NCBI GenBank assembly: GCA_035534495.1
Contig: DATLRW010000224.1
Coordinates: 1 to 43,079, forward strand
Origin: JAKASX01 sp035534495
GTDB taxonomy: Bacteria; Acidobacteriota; Terriglobia; Acidiferrales; UBA7541
DNA length: 43,079 nt
Reading direction: 5' to 3'
Within the stretch, counting starts at the first letter, position 1. Every line of letters begins with the position of its first letter. The position numbers were made by a program, and so were the translations under genes. The notes beneath the pieces are model-generated. The model ran no database searches, had not been told where the DNA came from, and saw nothing but the letters and a program-made list of their open reading frames with translations. This document shows, piece after piece, positions 24,999 through 33,494 of the stretch.

Positions 24999-25609
24999 AG
25001 GGATTCCGATCGCGAAATCCCTGCAAAATCAATGCCAGAGGGAGAGCGAAACGGGCGCCAATAGAGACTGAAACGGTCGCACAGGACAGGGCGAGAAAGG
25101 CATGTTGCCGAAGGGCGAGAAGCTAATCATTCTGGGTGAGACGGCGCAAGGTGGGGCTTCTTCAAGCGCCATTTAACGCAGCGAATTGCGATATGTCGCG
25201 ACCCGGCCCTCCAGGGTGTCCAGAGGACGCCTAACTGGATGGCAAGGCGGATTCTATCTTCTGTTTGGAAATCTTGAAAAGGGCCGCGCATGGAACCGGA
25301 CGTGCATTCTTTTTCCAACTGGATGCGGATAAAAGCTACGGGGACGTCGAGCTAAAGACCGGACATCTCCGAACGCCAATATGGATTTGTCGCCAAAACC
25401 GCCAACCTTTCCCCGATTCGCCGAGCCCGCCACAAAGCAAGCCATCCATCCTGACCCTGCCGAGGCCGGGTGTCAGCTTTTGATGCCCCGATTTTCGCAA
25501 GGCGGCGGGATGGAGATGGCATCCAGCCAGCGCTCTGAAAAATCAGGCCCGGTTTCCCCGTCGAATCCAATCCGTTTCCTGCATTCATCCCCTGCCGGGA
25601 GGTGAACCC
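24999..25609. other. Non-coding stretch upstream of the hydrogenase operon
   Basis: About 610 bp between the broken cytochrome c gene and hyaA. Short frames occur on both strands (longest about 70 codons on the plus strand, at 25265-25483), but none has a ribosome site, a recognisable motif or a plausible composition. It must carry the hydrogenase promoter; I found no convincing sigma70 or sigma54 element. A GGGAGG ribosome site for hyaA lies at its right end. Confidence 0.6.
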
Positions 25610-26722
25610 ATGCCGCTCGATCGCGATCTGCCCAGTGTTTTGGAAAGCCGGGGCGTCTCGCGGCGGGATTTCCTGGAATTTTGCAGCTTGATGGTGGCCA
25701 CGCTGGCCTTGCCGACGCGGTATTTGGACACGGTCGTGGATGCCCTGACGCAAACGAGGCGTCCCGTGCTCGTCTGGCTGGAGTTTCAGGATTGCGCCGG
25801 CAACACCGAATCGATGCTGCGCTCGAGTCATCCGCCCGTCGCCGAATTTGTCCTGAATCTGCTGGATTGGGAATACCACGAAACGATCATGGCGGGCGCG
25901 GGCAAGCAGGCCGAGGCCGCGCTTGCCCGCGTGGTCAAGCAGGAAAAGGGGAAATACATCACCGTGGTCGAAGGGGCGATCCCGACGGCCGATGACGGCG
26001 TCTACTGCACGGTGGCCGGAAGGACGGCGCTCGATATCGCGCGCGAGGTATGCACGAACTCGGCGGCGAATATCGCGGTTGGCGCCTGCGCGTGGGATGG
26101 CGGTTTGGTTCGCGCCAACCCGAATCCGACCGGAGCGGTGGGCTTGCAGGAGGCCGTGCCGGGCGTGCCGGTGGTGAATCTGGGCGGCTGCCCGCACAAC
26201 GTTGCCAACACCGCCGCCGTGATCGTCCACTATCTGACCTTCCACGAGATGCCGGCGCTCGATCAGTACCATCGCCCGCTTTTTGCCTACGGGCACACCA
26301 TCCACGATCAGTGCGAGCGGCGGGCGCATTACGATGCCGGGCGGTTCGTCGAGGAATGGGGCGACGAAGGCAGCCGCAAGGGCTGGTGCCTTTACAAAAT
26401 GGGCTGCAAGGGTCCCGACGCCACCTACAACTGCCCGACCGTCCGCTGGAACGATGCGACAAGCTGGCCGGTGAAGGCGGGGCACGGCTGCATCGCCTGC
26501 GCCGCCTACCGCTTCTGGGATTGGTCCTCGCCGTTCTACAAGCGCCTGCCGCAGGTCCCCGGATTCGGCGTCGATGTCACCGCCGAAAACATCGGTTGGG
26601 GGGTGGTCGGCGGCGTGGCCGCGCTGACGGCCGCTCACGCGGTCGGCAGCGCCGTTCGTTCCCGCAAACACAAGGAAGAGGGTTCCCCCGAGGAACCGCA
26701 ATCCGGCTCACCGAAAGCCTAG
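25610..26722 (+). CDS. hyaA: [NiFe] hydrogenase small subunit, membrane-bound uptake type
   Basis: A 370-residue subunit that carries the Fe-S relay. A twin-arginine signal SRRDFLEF (residues 17-24) directs folded export, and a C-terminal helix (about 329-346) anchors it. The distal-cluster set is HDQC, GWCLYK and MGCKGP; the medial set is YNC and HGCIAC. At the proximal cluster, C62 (in QDCAGN), the Cys of VGAC and the Cys of LGGC are present, but the fourth ligand is Asn65 where Cys is normal, and the two extra Cys of oxygen-tolerant group 1d enzymes are also absent. The sequence otherwise resembles E. coli HyaA closely. It starts the operon and sits 9 bp before the large-subunit gene. Subgroup is not resolved. 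Confidence 0.94.
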   Translation: MPLDRDLPSVLESRGVSRRDFLEFCSLMVATLALPTRYLDTVVDALTQTRRPVLVWLEFQDCAGNTESMLRSSHPPVAEFVLNLLDWEYHETIMAGAGKQAEAALARVVKQEKGKYITVVEGAIPTADDGVYCTVAGRTALDIAREVCTNSAANIAVGACAWDGGLVRANPNPTGAVGLQEAVPGVPVVNLGGCPHNVANTAAVIVHYLTFHEMPALDQYHRPLFAYGHTIHDQCERRAHYDAGRFVEEWGDEGSRKGWCLYKMGCKGPDATYNCPTVRWNDATSWPVKAGHGCIACAAYRFWDWSSPFYKRLPQVPGFGVDVTAENIGWGVVGGVAALTAAHAVGSAVRSRKHKEEGSPEEPQSGSPKA

Positions 26723-26731
26723 GAGGCTCAA

Positions 26732-28441
26732 ATGGCTCGCGTCGTCGTGGATCCAATCACCCGGATCGAAGGGCACCTTCGCGTCGAAGCCGAGGTGAAT
26801 GCCGGCAAAGTGAGCGATGCGTGGAGTTCGGGAACGATGTTCCGCGGGATCGAGCTGATCGTCCGCGGTCGCGATCCGCGCGAGGCGTGGCTGTGGACGC
26901 AGCGCATCTGCGCGGTCTGCACGATGGTGCACGCCCTGGCGTCGGTGCGCGCGGTGGAGAACGCGCTGAATATCGAGGTCCCGAACAACGCGCGGCTGGT
27001 GCGCAATATCATCTCGGCTACGCAGTACGTTCACGACCACATCATCCACTTCTACCATCTGCACGCGCTCGACTGGGTCGATATCACCGGCGCGCTCAAG
27101 GCCGATCCCGCCAAAACCTCGCAGCTCGCCCAGTCGATTTCCGAATGGCCGATGTCGAGCGCGGCCTATTTCAAGGGCGTGCAGGAGCGTGTGAGCGCGC
27201 TGGTCGCCAGCAAGCAGCTCAGCCTGTTTTCGAGCGGCTATTGGGGCCACCCCGCCTACCACCTGCCGCCCGAGGCCGATCTGCTCGCCGTGGCGCACTA
27301 CCTCGAAGCGCTCGAATTTCAGAGGCAATTCATCCGCATCCATGCCGTGCTGGGCGGCAAGAACCCGCACCTGCAAAGCTATCTGGTCGGCGGGATGACG
27401 ACATCGATCGACCCCAACGAGCCGCAGGCGCCGCTCAATCCGGAACGGCTCGACTTCCTGGTTCAGGTGGCGCAGACGGGGAAAACCTTCGTCGATCAGG
27501 TGTTGATCCCCGACGTGCTGGCCGTCGCCGGCTTCTACCGCGACTGGTTCAGCCTGGGCGAAGGGCCGGGAAATTACCTGAGCTACGGCGCCTTTCCGCA
27601 GGGCAGCATCAACGACACCTCCCGCTATTTCGTGCCCCGCGGCATCATCCTGAACAGCGATTTGTCGAAGGTGTATCCGGTCGATCCGGGCAAGGTGGCC
27701 GAATACGTGACCCACTCCTGGTACGAATATGCGGAAGGGAACAGCGTTTCCCTGCCTCCGGCCAGGGGTGAGACGAATCCCAAATACACCGGGCCGAAGC
27801 CGCCCTATGAGTTCCTGAACGTCGAGGAGAAATACTCCTGGCTGAAGGCGCCGCGATACGACGACCACGTGATGGAGGTGGGGCCGCTGGCGCGGATGCT
27901 GGTCGCCTACGCCTCCGGCCAGCCGGAAGTGAAAACCATGGTCGACGGCGTTTTGACCGCGCTCAAGGCGCCGCCGGCGGCGCTGTTCTCGACGCTGGGC
28001 CGCATCGCCGCCCGCGCCCTCGAGACGCAACTCCTCGCCAATCACCTGGTCGGATGGATCGAGGAGTTACGGCAAAGCATGATGAGCGGCGACCTGCGCA
28101 TGCACAACGGCGACAAATGGGACCCGAGCACCTGGCCGAGCTCGGCGCAGGGCTACGGACTGTTCGAGGCGCCGCGAGGCTCGCTGGGGCATTGGGTGGA
28201 AATCGAAAACACCCTGATCAAGAACTACCAATGTGTGGTGCCTTCGACCTGGAATGCCGGGCCGCGCGACGGCAAGGGCCAGCGCGGCCCCTATGAAACC
28301 GCGTTGCTGAAAACCCCGATTGCCGATCCCGAGCGGCCGCTGGAGATTCTGCGAACGATTCACTCATTCGATCCCTGCCTGGCCTGCGCCGTGCACGTCG
28401 TCGACGCCCGCGGCCGCACCTATGCCCGGCGGGAGATCTGA
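26732..28441 (+). CDS. hyaB: [NiFe] hydrogenase large subunit
   Basis: A 569-residue catalytic subunit that splits H2 at the NiFe(CN)2CO site. The N-terminal Ni ligands are in RICAVCTMVH (C60, C63, with H67), and the C-terminal ligands are in DPCLACAVH (C549, C552). The motif usually reads RICGVC, so Ala61 replaces a near-constant Gly. Cleavage after His555 would remove 14 residues during maturation, which fits the protease gene two genes downstream. The ribosome site AGGAGG lies 8 bases before the ATG. It would travel with the small subunit through the Tat system. Confidence 0.96.
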   Translation: MARVVVDPITRIEGHLRVEAEVNAGKVSDAWSSGTMFRGIELIVRGRDPREAWLWTQRICAVCTMVHALASVRAVENALNIEVPNNARLVRNIISATQYVHDHIIHFYHLHALDWVDITGALKADPAKTSQLAQSISEWPMSSAAYFKGVQERVSALVASKQLSLFSSGYWGHPAYHLPPEADLLAVAHYLEALEFQRQFIRIHAVLGGKNPHLQSYLVGGMTTSIDPNEPQAPLNPERLDFLVQVAQTGKTFVDQVLIPDVLAVAGFYRDWFSLGEGPGNYLSYGAFPQGSINDTSRYFVPRGIILNSDLSKVYPVDPGKVAEYVTHSWYEYAEGNSVSLPPARGETNPKYTGPKPPYEFLNVEEKYSWLKAPRYDDHVMEVGPLARMLVAYASGQPEVKTMVDGVLTALKAPPAALFSTLGRIAARALETQLLANHLVGWIEELRQSMMSGDLRMHNGDKWDPSTWPSSAQGYGLFEAPRGSLGHWVEIENTLIKNYQCVVPSTWNAGPRDGKGQRGPYETALLKTPIADPERPLEILRTIHSFDPCLACAVHVVDARGRTYARREI

Positions 28442-28458
28442 AGGGGGGCGAAGCGGCC

Positions 28459-29322
28459 ATGAACGCTACAGCTCATCCGGCAGCCGGGGCGCTGCACCCC
28501 GCTATTCGGGAAGAAAACCTGGTTCGCGTTTACGTCTGGCAGTGGCCGTTGCGCATCGCGCACTGGGTGATTTTCCTGTCGATTCTGGTGCTGGCCTTCA
28601 CCGGCTATTACATGTACGACCCGTTCATCATTTCCCGCGGCAACAGCCTGTTCCTGATGGCGACGATGCACTTCGTGCACGAGGTGACCGCGTTCGTTTT
28701 CATCGGCGCCCTCCTGCTGCGCTTCTACTGGTTTTTCCAGGGAAACCGCTGGGCCCATTGGCGCAGCTTCCTGCCCATGGAACGCTGGTGGCGGCATGGT
28801 CTTCGGAGACAGCTCCGCTACTACCTTTTCCTTCGCCGCGATCCGGAGAGCGAGGTTGGGCATAATCCCCTGGCGGCGGCCACCTATTGCCTCATTTACG
28901 CGCTCATGGTGGTGGAGATCATTACGGGCCTGGCGCTTCTCGATTTTGTCGGCGGGCTGGGACACGGCGCCCTGGCTTTCTTTTTCGGCTGGATCTTTTC
29001 GATCGTCAGCGTGACCTACGTGCGCGAGATCCATTTCCTGATTATGTTCGCCTTCCTCGCGTTCCTCATTCACCACGTTTACAGCGCCGTGCTGATCGGA
29101 ATCGAAGAGCGGAGCGGGCTTGTGGGGGGGATTTTCACCGGCTACAAGTTCTTCCCCGCGGCATTTGTCGCAGCCGATCCGACGCGCCACCCGCATGAAA
29201 AGCTCATCCCGGTGGTGGCTGCTGGAAGGTCGCAAAGAAAGGGTCGGGGAGAAAAAGATGCGGTAACGCATCCCGCGACCGCTCCTCCGGAGCCGCCAAC
29301 GCCAACCAGGCCCGGCGGGTAG
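28459..29322 (+). CDS. hyaC: Ni/Fe-hydrogenase b-type cytochrome subunit
   Basis: A 287-residue integral membrane dihaem cytochrome b that passes electrons from the small subunit to quinone. Four helices are visible at about residues 33-53, 70-93, 140-170 and 193-215. Haem-ligand candidates are the His of RIAHW (near residue 34), MHFVHE (near 70-75), and the C-terminal REIHF and LIHHVYS. The last 50 residues are a Pro/Arg-rich cytoplasmic tail that the family does not need. It lies 17 bp after the large-subunit gene, and its presence makes this a respiratory uptake enzyme. Confidence 0.93.
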   Translation: MNATAHPAAGALHPAIREENLVRVYVWQWPLRIAHWVIFLSILVLAFTGYYMYDPFIISRGNSLFLMATMHFVHEVTAFVFIGALLLRFYWFFQGNRWAHWRSFLPMERWWRHGLRRQLRYYLFLRRDPESEVGHNPLAAATYCLIYALMVVEIITGLALLDFVGGLGHGALAFFFGWIFSIVSVTYVREIHFLIMFAFLAFLIHHVYSAVLIGIEERSGLVGGIFTGYKFFPAAFVAADPTRHPHEKLIPVVAAGRSQRKGRGEKDAVTHPATAPPEPPTPTRPGG

Positions 29323-29364
29323 ATGGGAATTCGCGCGTCCGGAATAAAGAAGAGAGGCGACGCG

Positions 29365-30030
29365 GTGAAAAAAACGGCGGTTCGGGGCAACGGAAAAGTG
29401 GACCCAGGCACGGGAGCGCGAATCGTGGCGGTGGGAATCGGGAACCTGATCCACGCCGATGACGGGCTCGGCGTGCATGCGATCGAGCGGCTGCGCCTGG
29501 ATCCCCGCGTGCCGGACCCGGTGACCCTGATCGACGGCGGCACATACGGTCTCGAGCTGCTGAATTACATCTCCGACTCGACCTATCTGCTCCTGCTCGA
29601 CGCGATCGACGTCGGCGAGAAGCCGGGAACGCTTGTCCGGATGGCCAACGAAGAGTTGCGCGGGCTGCCCTGCGCGGCGAGCGTCCACCAGGTCGGCCTG
29701 GCCGATCTGCTGGCGACGTTGCCGCTGGTTTCGACCGTGCCGAGAGAGACCGTTTTGCTGGGCGTCGTGCCGCTTTCGACCGATTGGGGCACGGAACTGA
29801 CCGCCCCGGTTGCGAAGGCGCTCGGGCCGCTGCTCGACGCCGCGGCCGGGCAGTTGGTTCGCTGGTCGGCGGAAATCGCGGCGGGTCGGGATGTCGCGGC
29901 GGCCGATTCGTGGAACGGAACCGTTCGAGCGCCGGTCAGCCGGTCAGTTGCAAGCCGCATGATGTTACGCATTGCGGGGGGAGGGGGATCGAATGTGCCT
30001 GGCCATTCCCGGAAAAATCATCAGCAGTGA
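29365..30030 (+). CDS. hyaD: Hydrogenase maturation endopeptidase
   Basis: A protease of the HyaD/HupD family that cuts the C-terminal peptide from the large subunit once Ni is in place. It has GIGNLIHADDGLGVHAIERL near the N-terminus (the Glu of AIER is a Ni ligand), the Asp in LLLLDAIDVG, and the His of SVHQVGLADLL, which match the family Glu-Asp-His site. Two starts are possible: an ATG at 29323 directly after the hyaC stop, without a ribosome site, and a GTG at 29365 preceded by GAGAGG. I prefer the GTG (221 residues). The tail beyond about residue 185 is longer than usual and overlaps hypC by 38 bases. Confidence 0.9.
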   Translation: MKKTAVRGNGKVDPGTGARIVAVGIGNLIHADDGLGVHAIERLRLDPRVPDPVTLIDGGTYGLELLNYISDSTYLLLLDAIDVGEKPGTLVRMANEELRGLPCAASVHQVGLADLLATLPLVSTVPRETVLLGVVPLSTDWGTELTAPVAKALGPLLDAAAGQLVRWSAEIAAGRDVAAADSWNGTVRAPVSRSVASRMMLRIAGGGGSNVPGHSRKNHQQ

Positions 30031-30283
30031 AACCCGCAACGGGATACGGAGCGGAAAGGTGCGGTTTGGAGCGATTACGCGAGAGGCATGCCTCGATTTC
30101 GTGCCCGAAGCGAAGCTCGGCGACTACGTGATGGTTCACGTCGGCTTCGCCATCAGCCGGGTGGATAGCGAGGAGGCCGAGCGCACCTATCAGATTCTGG
30201 AATCGATGGGCGTGCTCGATGCGGAACTGGCGCCGGGCGACGCGGAAACTGCCCGGGGCGAGAGCCTGGGAGGGGAAAGATGA
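29993..30283 (+). CDS. hypC: Hydrogenase assembly chaperone HypC
   Basis: A 96-residue maturation chaperone that binds HypD and the large-subunit precursor and shuttles the Fe(CN)2CO unit. It starts MCLAIPGKI, with the essential Cys2, so the ATG at 29993 is fixed even though the frame is open from 29972; a GGGGGAGGGGG ribosome site precedes it. The conserved GDYVMVHVGFAI core follows. The last 30 residues are a polar extension. It overlaps hyaD by 38 bases in another frame and hypD by 4 bases. Confidence 0.95.
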   Translation: MCLAIPGKIISSETRNGIRSGKVRFGAITREACLDFVPEAKLGDYVMVHVGFAISRVDSEEAERTYQILESMGVLDAELAPGDAETARGESLGGER

Positions 30284-31389
30284 AATATCTGGACGAATAT
30301 CGCGATGCGCGCATCGCCAGAGCCCTCGCCGCTGAAATCGCCCGCAAAACGACGCGGCACTGGGTCCTGATGGAAATCTGCGGCGGGCAGACGCACACGC
30401 TGATGCGGTATGGCATCGACGAGCTGCTGCCCGGCGAAATCGAGATGGTGCACGGGCCGGGCTGCCCGGTCTGCGTTACGCCGCTCGAAACGATCGACAA
30501 AGCGATCGAGATTGCCTCGCGGCCGGGCACGACGCTGGTTTCCTATGGCGACATGCTGCGCGTGCCCGGTTCCCGCACCGATCTTTTCCGGGTAAAGGCG
30601 AGCGGCGGCGATATTCGTGTGGCCTATTCGCCGATGGAATCGGTGAAGGTCGCGCGCGGAAACCCGGACCGGCAGGTGGTGTTTTTCGCGGTCGGCTTCG
30701 AGACCACGGCACCGGCCAACGCGATGGCCGTCTGGCAGGCCAGGCGCGAGGGATTGAAGAATTTTTCGATGCTCGTCTCGCACGTCCTCGTTCCGCCCGC
30801 GATCCGGACGCTGCTTTCCTCGCCGCGCAATCGCGTGCAGGGTTTCATTGCGCCCGGCCACGTCTGCACGGTGGTCGGCTATCGCGACTACGAGGATCTC
30901 GTTCGGGACTTCCGCGTGCCGATGGTCGTCGGCGGGTTCGAGCCGATCGATCTGCTCGAAGCGATCTCGATGCTCGTCGGCCAGCTCGAAGAGGGCCGGG
31001 CGGAGGTCGAAAACCAGTACGTTCGCTCGGTCAGCTACGAGGGGAATCTGCCGGCGCAGCGGATCATGGCGGAGGTGTTCGACGTTTGCGACCGGAAATG
31101 GCGCGGGGTGGGCTCGATCGGCGCGAGCGGCTATTGCCTGCGTCCCGAATACGCCGAGTACGACGCCGACCGCATTTTTGGCCTGGAGCAGGTGACGGCC
31201 GAAGAGCCGGCCGAATGCATCAGCGCCGAAGTCCTGCAAGGCTTGAAGAAACCGTTCGAATGCTCGGCCTTCGGCACGGGCTGCACGCCGCAGATGCCGC
31301 TGGGCGCGCCGATGGTTTCGGCCGAAGGCACCTGCGCCGCCTATTACCAGTATCGCCGGCACGCGGCGGCTGTTACGGAGGAACGCTGA
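30280..31389 (+). CDS. hypD: Hydrogenase formation protein HypD
   Basis: A 369-residue Fe-S scaffold on which the Fe(CN)2CO group is built with HypC and HypE. Visible family motifs are the Cys of MEICGGQTHTLMRYGI, GPGCPVCVTP, GFETTAP, and the C-terminal 4Fe-4S Cys set in GYCLRPEY and KPFECSAFGTGCTP. The ATG overlaps the hypC stop (ATGA), and its stop overlaps the hypE start (TGATG), so translation of all three is linked. Confidence 0.96.
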   Translation: MKYLDEYRDARIARALAAEIARKTTRHWVLMEICGGQTHTLMRYGIDELLPGEIEMVHGPGCPVCVTPLETIDKAIEIASRPGTTLVSYGDMLRVPGSRTDLFRVKASGGDIRVAYSPMESVKVARGNPDRQVVFFAVGFETTAPANAMAVWQARREGLKNFSMLVSHVLVPPAIRTLLSSPRNRVQGFIAPGHVCTVVGYRDYEDLVRDFRVPMVVGGFEPIDLLEAISMLVGQLEEGRAEVENQYVRSVSYEGNLPAQRIMAEVFDVCDRKWRGVGSIGASGYCLRPEYAEYDADRIFGLEQVTAEEPAECISAEVLQGLKKPFECSAFGTGCTPQMPLGAPMVSAEGTCAAYYQYRRHAAAVTEER

Positions 31390-32450
31390 TGGCCGCCAAC
31401 AGCGGATTGGCAGGCGGTTTTTTCTGCCCGGTACCCGTGCCTTCGAAAGACATCGTTCTGCTCGGTCACGGCAGCGGCGGCAGGCTCAGCGCGGAACTGC
31501 TTCGCGACCTGATTCTGCCCGCATTCGACAATCCGGTTCTGGGGCGTCTGGACGATCAGGCCGTGGTGTCGGTGGGCGGCGCGCGCCTGGCCTTCACCAC
31601 CGACTCGTTTGTCGTGCAGCCGTTGTTCTTCCCCGGCGGCGACATCGGATCGCTCGCGGTGAACGGCACGGTGAACGATCTGGCCATGGGCGGGGCGCGG
31701 CCGCTGTTTCTGAGCGTGGCGTTCATCATCGAAGAGGGCCTGCCGATGGAGACTCTGCGGCGCGTGGTGGCTTCGCTGCGCGAGGCGGCTCGCCGCGTGC
31801 CGGTCGAGATCGTGACGGGCGATACGAAGGTGGTCGAGAAGGGAAGCGGGGACGGCATTTTCATCAACACGTCGGGAATCGGGCTGGTTTCGCCGGGACT
31901 CGAACTTTCGGCCAGCCACGCCCGGCCGGGCGACCGCGTGCTGCTGAGCGGAACGATCGGCGAGCACGGCATCACGATTCTGGCGCAGCGGGAGGGGCTC
32001 GAATTCGAGAGCGCGATCGAAAGCGACTGCGCCCCGCTGCACTCGCTCGTGGCGGCGATGCTGGCCGCCGGCGGCGATTTCCGGTGCCTGCGCGATCCCA
32101 CCCGGGGCGGGCTTTCCAGTTCCCTGAACGAAATTGCGGCGCAATCGCGCGTGGGAATCGAGCTGGACGAGCGGGCCATCCCGTTGCGCGAGGAGGTGCG
32201 CTGCGCGTGCGAGATGCTGGGACTCGATCCGCTCTACGTGGCGAACGAGGGAAAGCTGATCGCCATCGTCGAGCCCGCGGCGGCCGAGCCGGTGCTCGAA
32301 GCGATGCGGCGTCATCCGCTCGGCGCCGGCGCGCAGATCATCGGCACGGTGACGGGCGAGCATCCCGGGCTGGTGACCATGCGCACCGCGCTCGGCACCT
32401 CCCGCATCGTCGATATGCTCGCCGGCGACCAGTTGCCGCGCATCTGTTGA
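31389..32450 (+). CDS. hypE: Carbamoyl dehydratase HypE
   Basis: A 353-residue enzyme that dehydrates the carbamoyl group attached to its C-terminal Cys to thiocyanate, the source of the cyanide ligands. The PurM-like ATP-binding fold is shown by LLGHGSGG near the N-terminus, FTTDSFVV, and GTVNDLAMGGA. The protein ends in LPRIC, with the reactive Cys as the last residue. The frame is open from 31086, but the ATG at 31389 overlapping the hypD stop is correct, since the N-terminal family motif follows it directly. Confidence 0.96.
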   Translation: MAANSGLAGGFFCPVPVPSKDIVLLGHGSGGRLSAELLRDLILPAFDNPVLGRLDDQAVVSVGGARLAFTTDSFVVQPLFFPGGDIGSLAVNGTVNDLAMGGARPLFLSVAFIIEEGLPMETLRRVVASLREAARRVPVEIVTGDTKVVEKGSGDGIFINTSGIGLVSPGLELSASHARPGDRVLLSGTIGEHGITILAQREGLEFESAIESDCAPLHSLVAAMLAAGGDFRCLRDPTRGGLSSSLNEIAAQSRVGIELDERAIPLREEVRCACEMLGLDPLYVANEGKLIAIVEPAAAEPVLEAMRRHPLGAGAQIIGTVTGEHPGLVTMRTALGTSRIVDMLAGDQLPRIC

Positions 32451-32459
32451 GGCCGTCCG

Positions 32460-32846
32460 ATGCATGAAATGGCGATCGCGCTATCGGTTCTGGATGCTCT
32501 CGAAAAGGAAGCCGGGCGCTTCCCGAACGGAAGGATCGAGAAGGTCGGTTTGCGCGTCGGCGAACTGGCGGGCGTGGACTCGGGCGCGCTGCGTTTTTGT
32601 CTGGAAGCGGCGGTGCGCGGAACCGGGTGGGAGCCGGTGATTTTCGAAATCGAACCCAGCCCGCGGCGGCATCGCTGCGAGCGCTGCGGGCGGACATTCG
32701 TTGTTACCGATTACAAGACCAACTGCCCCGGTTGCGGCGACGGCGGGACGGTATTCGCCGGGGGCGACGAGTTGGAGTTGGCCTATCTGGAGGTTGACCA
32801 AAATGAACCGTGTGGGGCTGGAACGCAAAGTTCTGAGCGAAAATGA
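32460..32846 (+). CDS. hypA: Nickel insertion chaperone HypA
   Basis: A 128-residue metallochaperone that hands nickel to the large subunit with HypB. It begins MHEMAI, with the Ni-binding His2, and carries a zinc-ribbon in the second half (HRCERCGRTF then TNCPGCGD). The C-terminal residues after about 113 extend beyond the family core and overlap hypB by 44 bases. It follows hypE after 9 bp. Confidence 0.95.
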   Translation: MHEMAIALSVLDALEKEAGRFPNGRIEKVGLRVGELAGVDSGALRFCLEAAVRGTGWEPVIFEIEPSPRRHRCERCGRTFVVTDYKTNCPGCGDGGTVFAGGDELELAYLEVDQNEPCGAGTQSSERK

Positions 32847-33480
32847 CCGGCTCGCCGGCCAGTTGCGGGCGCAGATGGCCGAGAACGACGTTCTTTGCCT
32901 GAACCTGATCAGTTCTCCGGGGGCGGGCAAGACGACACTGCTTGAGCGGACGCTCGACCGGCTCGGCGCCGATGCGCGCGTGGCCGTGCTGACGGGCGAC
33001 ATCCAGACCGATAACGACGCCGCTCGGCTCAAGCGCTACGGCTTCCCGGTTCGCCAGATCACAACGGGCGGCACATGCCACCTGGACGCCCGGATGATCG
33101 AGCGGGGACTCGCCGATTGGCGCCTCGCGGATCTGGATCTGCTCTTCATCGAAAACGTGGGGAACCTGGTTTGCCCTTCGAGCTACGATCTGGGCGAAGC
33201 GGCAAAGGTGGTGATTTTGAGCGTCACCGAGGGCGAGGATAAGCCGCTCAAGTACCCCTCGATTTTCTTTAAGTCCGAGTTGATGGTCATCAACAAGACC
33301 GATCTGCTTCCCTACGTTCCCTTCGACCTCGCCGCGGCGGAACGCAACGCGCGCAGCGTTCATCCCGCGATGGATATCCTCCGCGTTTCATGCAGTACCG
33401 GCGGCGGCCTCGACGACTGGCTCGTCTGGCTGCGCGAGCGGCGCCAGCGGACACTCCACACGCCGGTTTCAGCGGATTGA
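32803..33480 (+). CDS. hypB: Hydrogenase nickel-incorporation GTPase HypB
   Basis: A 225-residue SIMIBI GTPase that drives nickel transfer from HypA. The P-loop is SSPGAGKTT (residues 37-45), TGDIQTDND follows at switch I, TGGTCHLD holds the interface metal Cys and His, FIENVGNLVCP is the Walker B region, and INKTDL is the base-specificity motif. It lacks the His-rich nickel-storage N-terminus of some HypB proteins. The start at 32803 is set by an AGGTTG-type ribosome site inside hypA and the MNRVGLERKV N-terminus; the longer open frame from 32701 is spurious. Confidence 0.95.
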   Translation: MNRVGLERKVLSENDRLAGQLRAQMAENDVLCLNLISSPGAGKTTLLERTLDRLGADARVAVLTGDIQTDNDAARLKRYGFPVRQITTGGTCHLDARMIERGLADWRLADLDLLFIENVGNLVCPSSYDLGEAAKVVILSVTEGEDKPLKYPSIFFKSELMVINKTDLLPYVPFDLAAAERNARSVHPAMDILRVSCSTGGGLDDWLVWLRERRQRTLHTPVSAD

Positions 33481-33494
33481 ACCCCGGGCTGCGC

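Noticed and set aside
25265..25483. A 72-codon frame in the gene-free stretch before hyaA
   Set aside because: No ribosome site, motif or composition typical of a protein; one of several chance frames there.
26050..27771. A long plus-strand frame across the hydrogenase small and large subunit genes
   Set aside because: It runs across two well-supported genes in another frame, is Arg/Gly-rich and has no motif.
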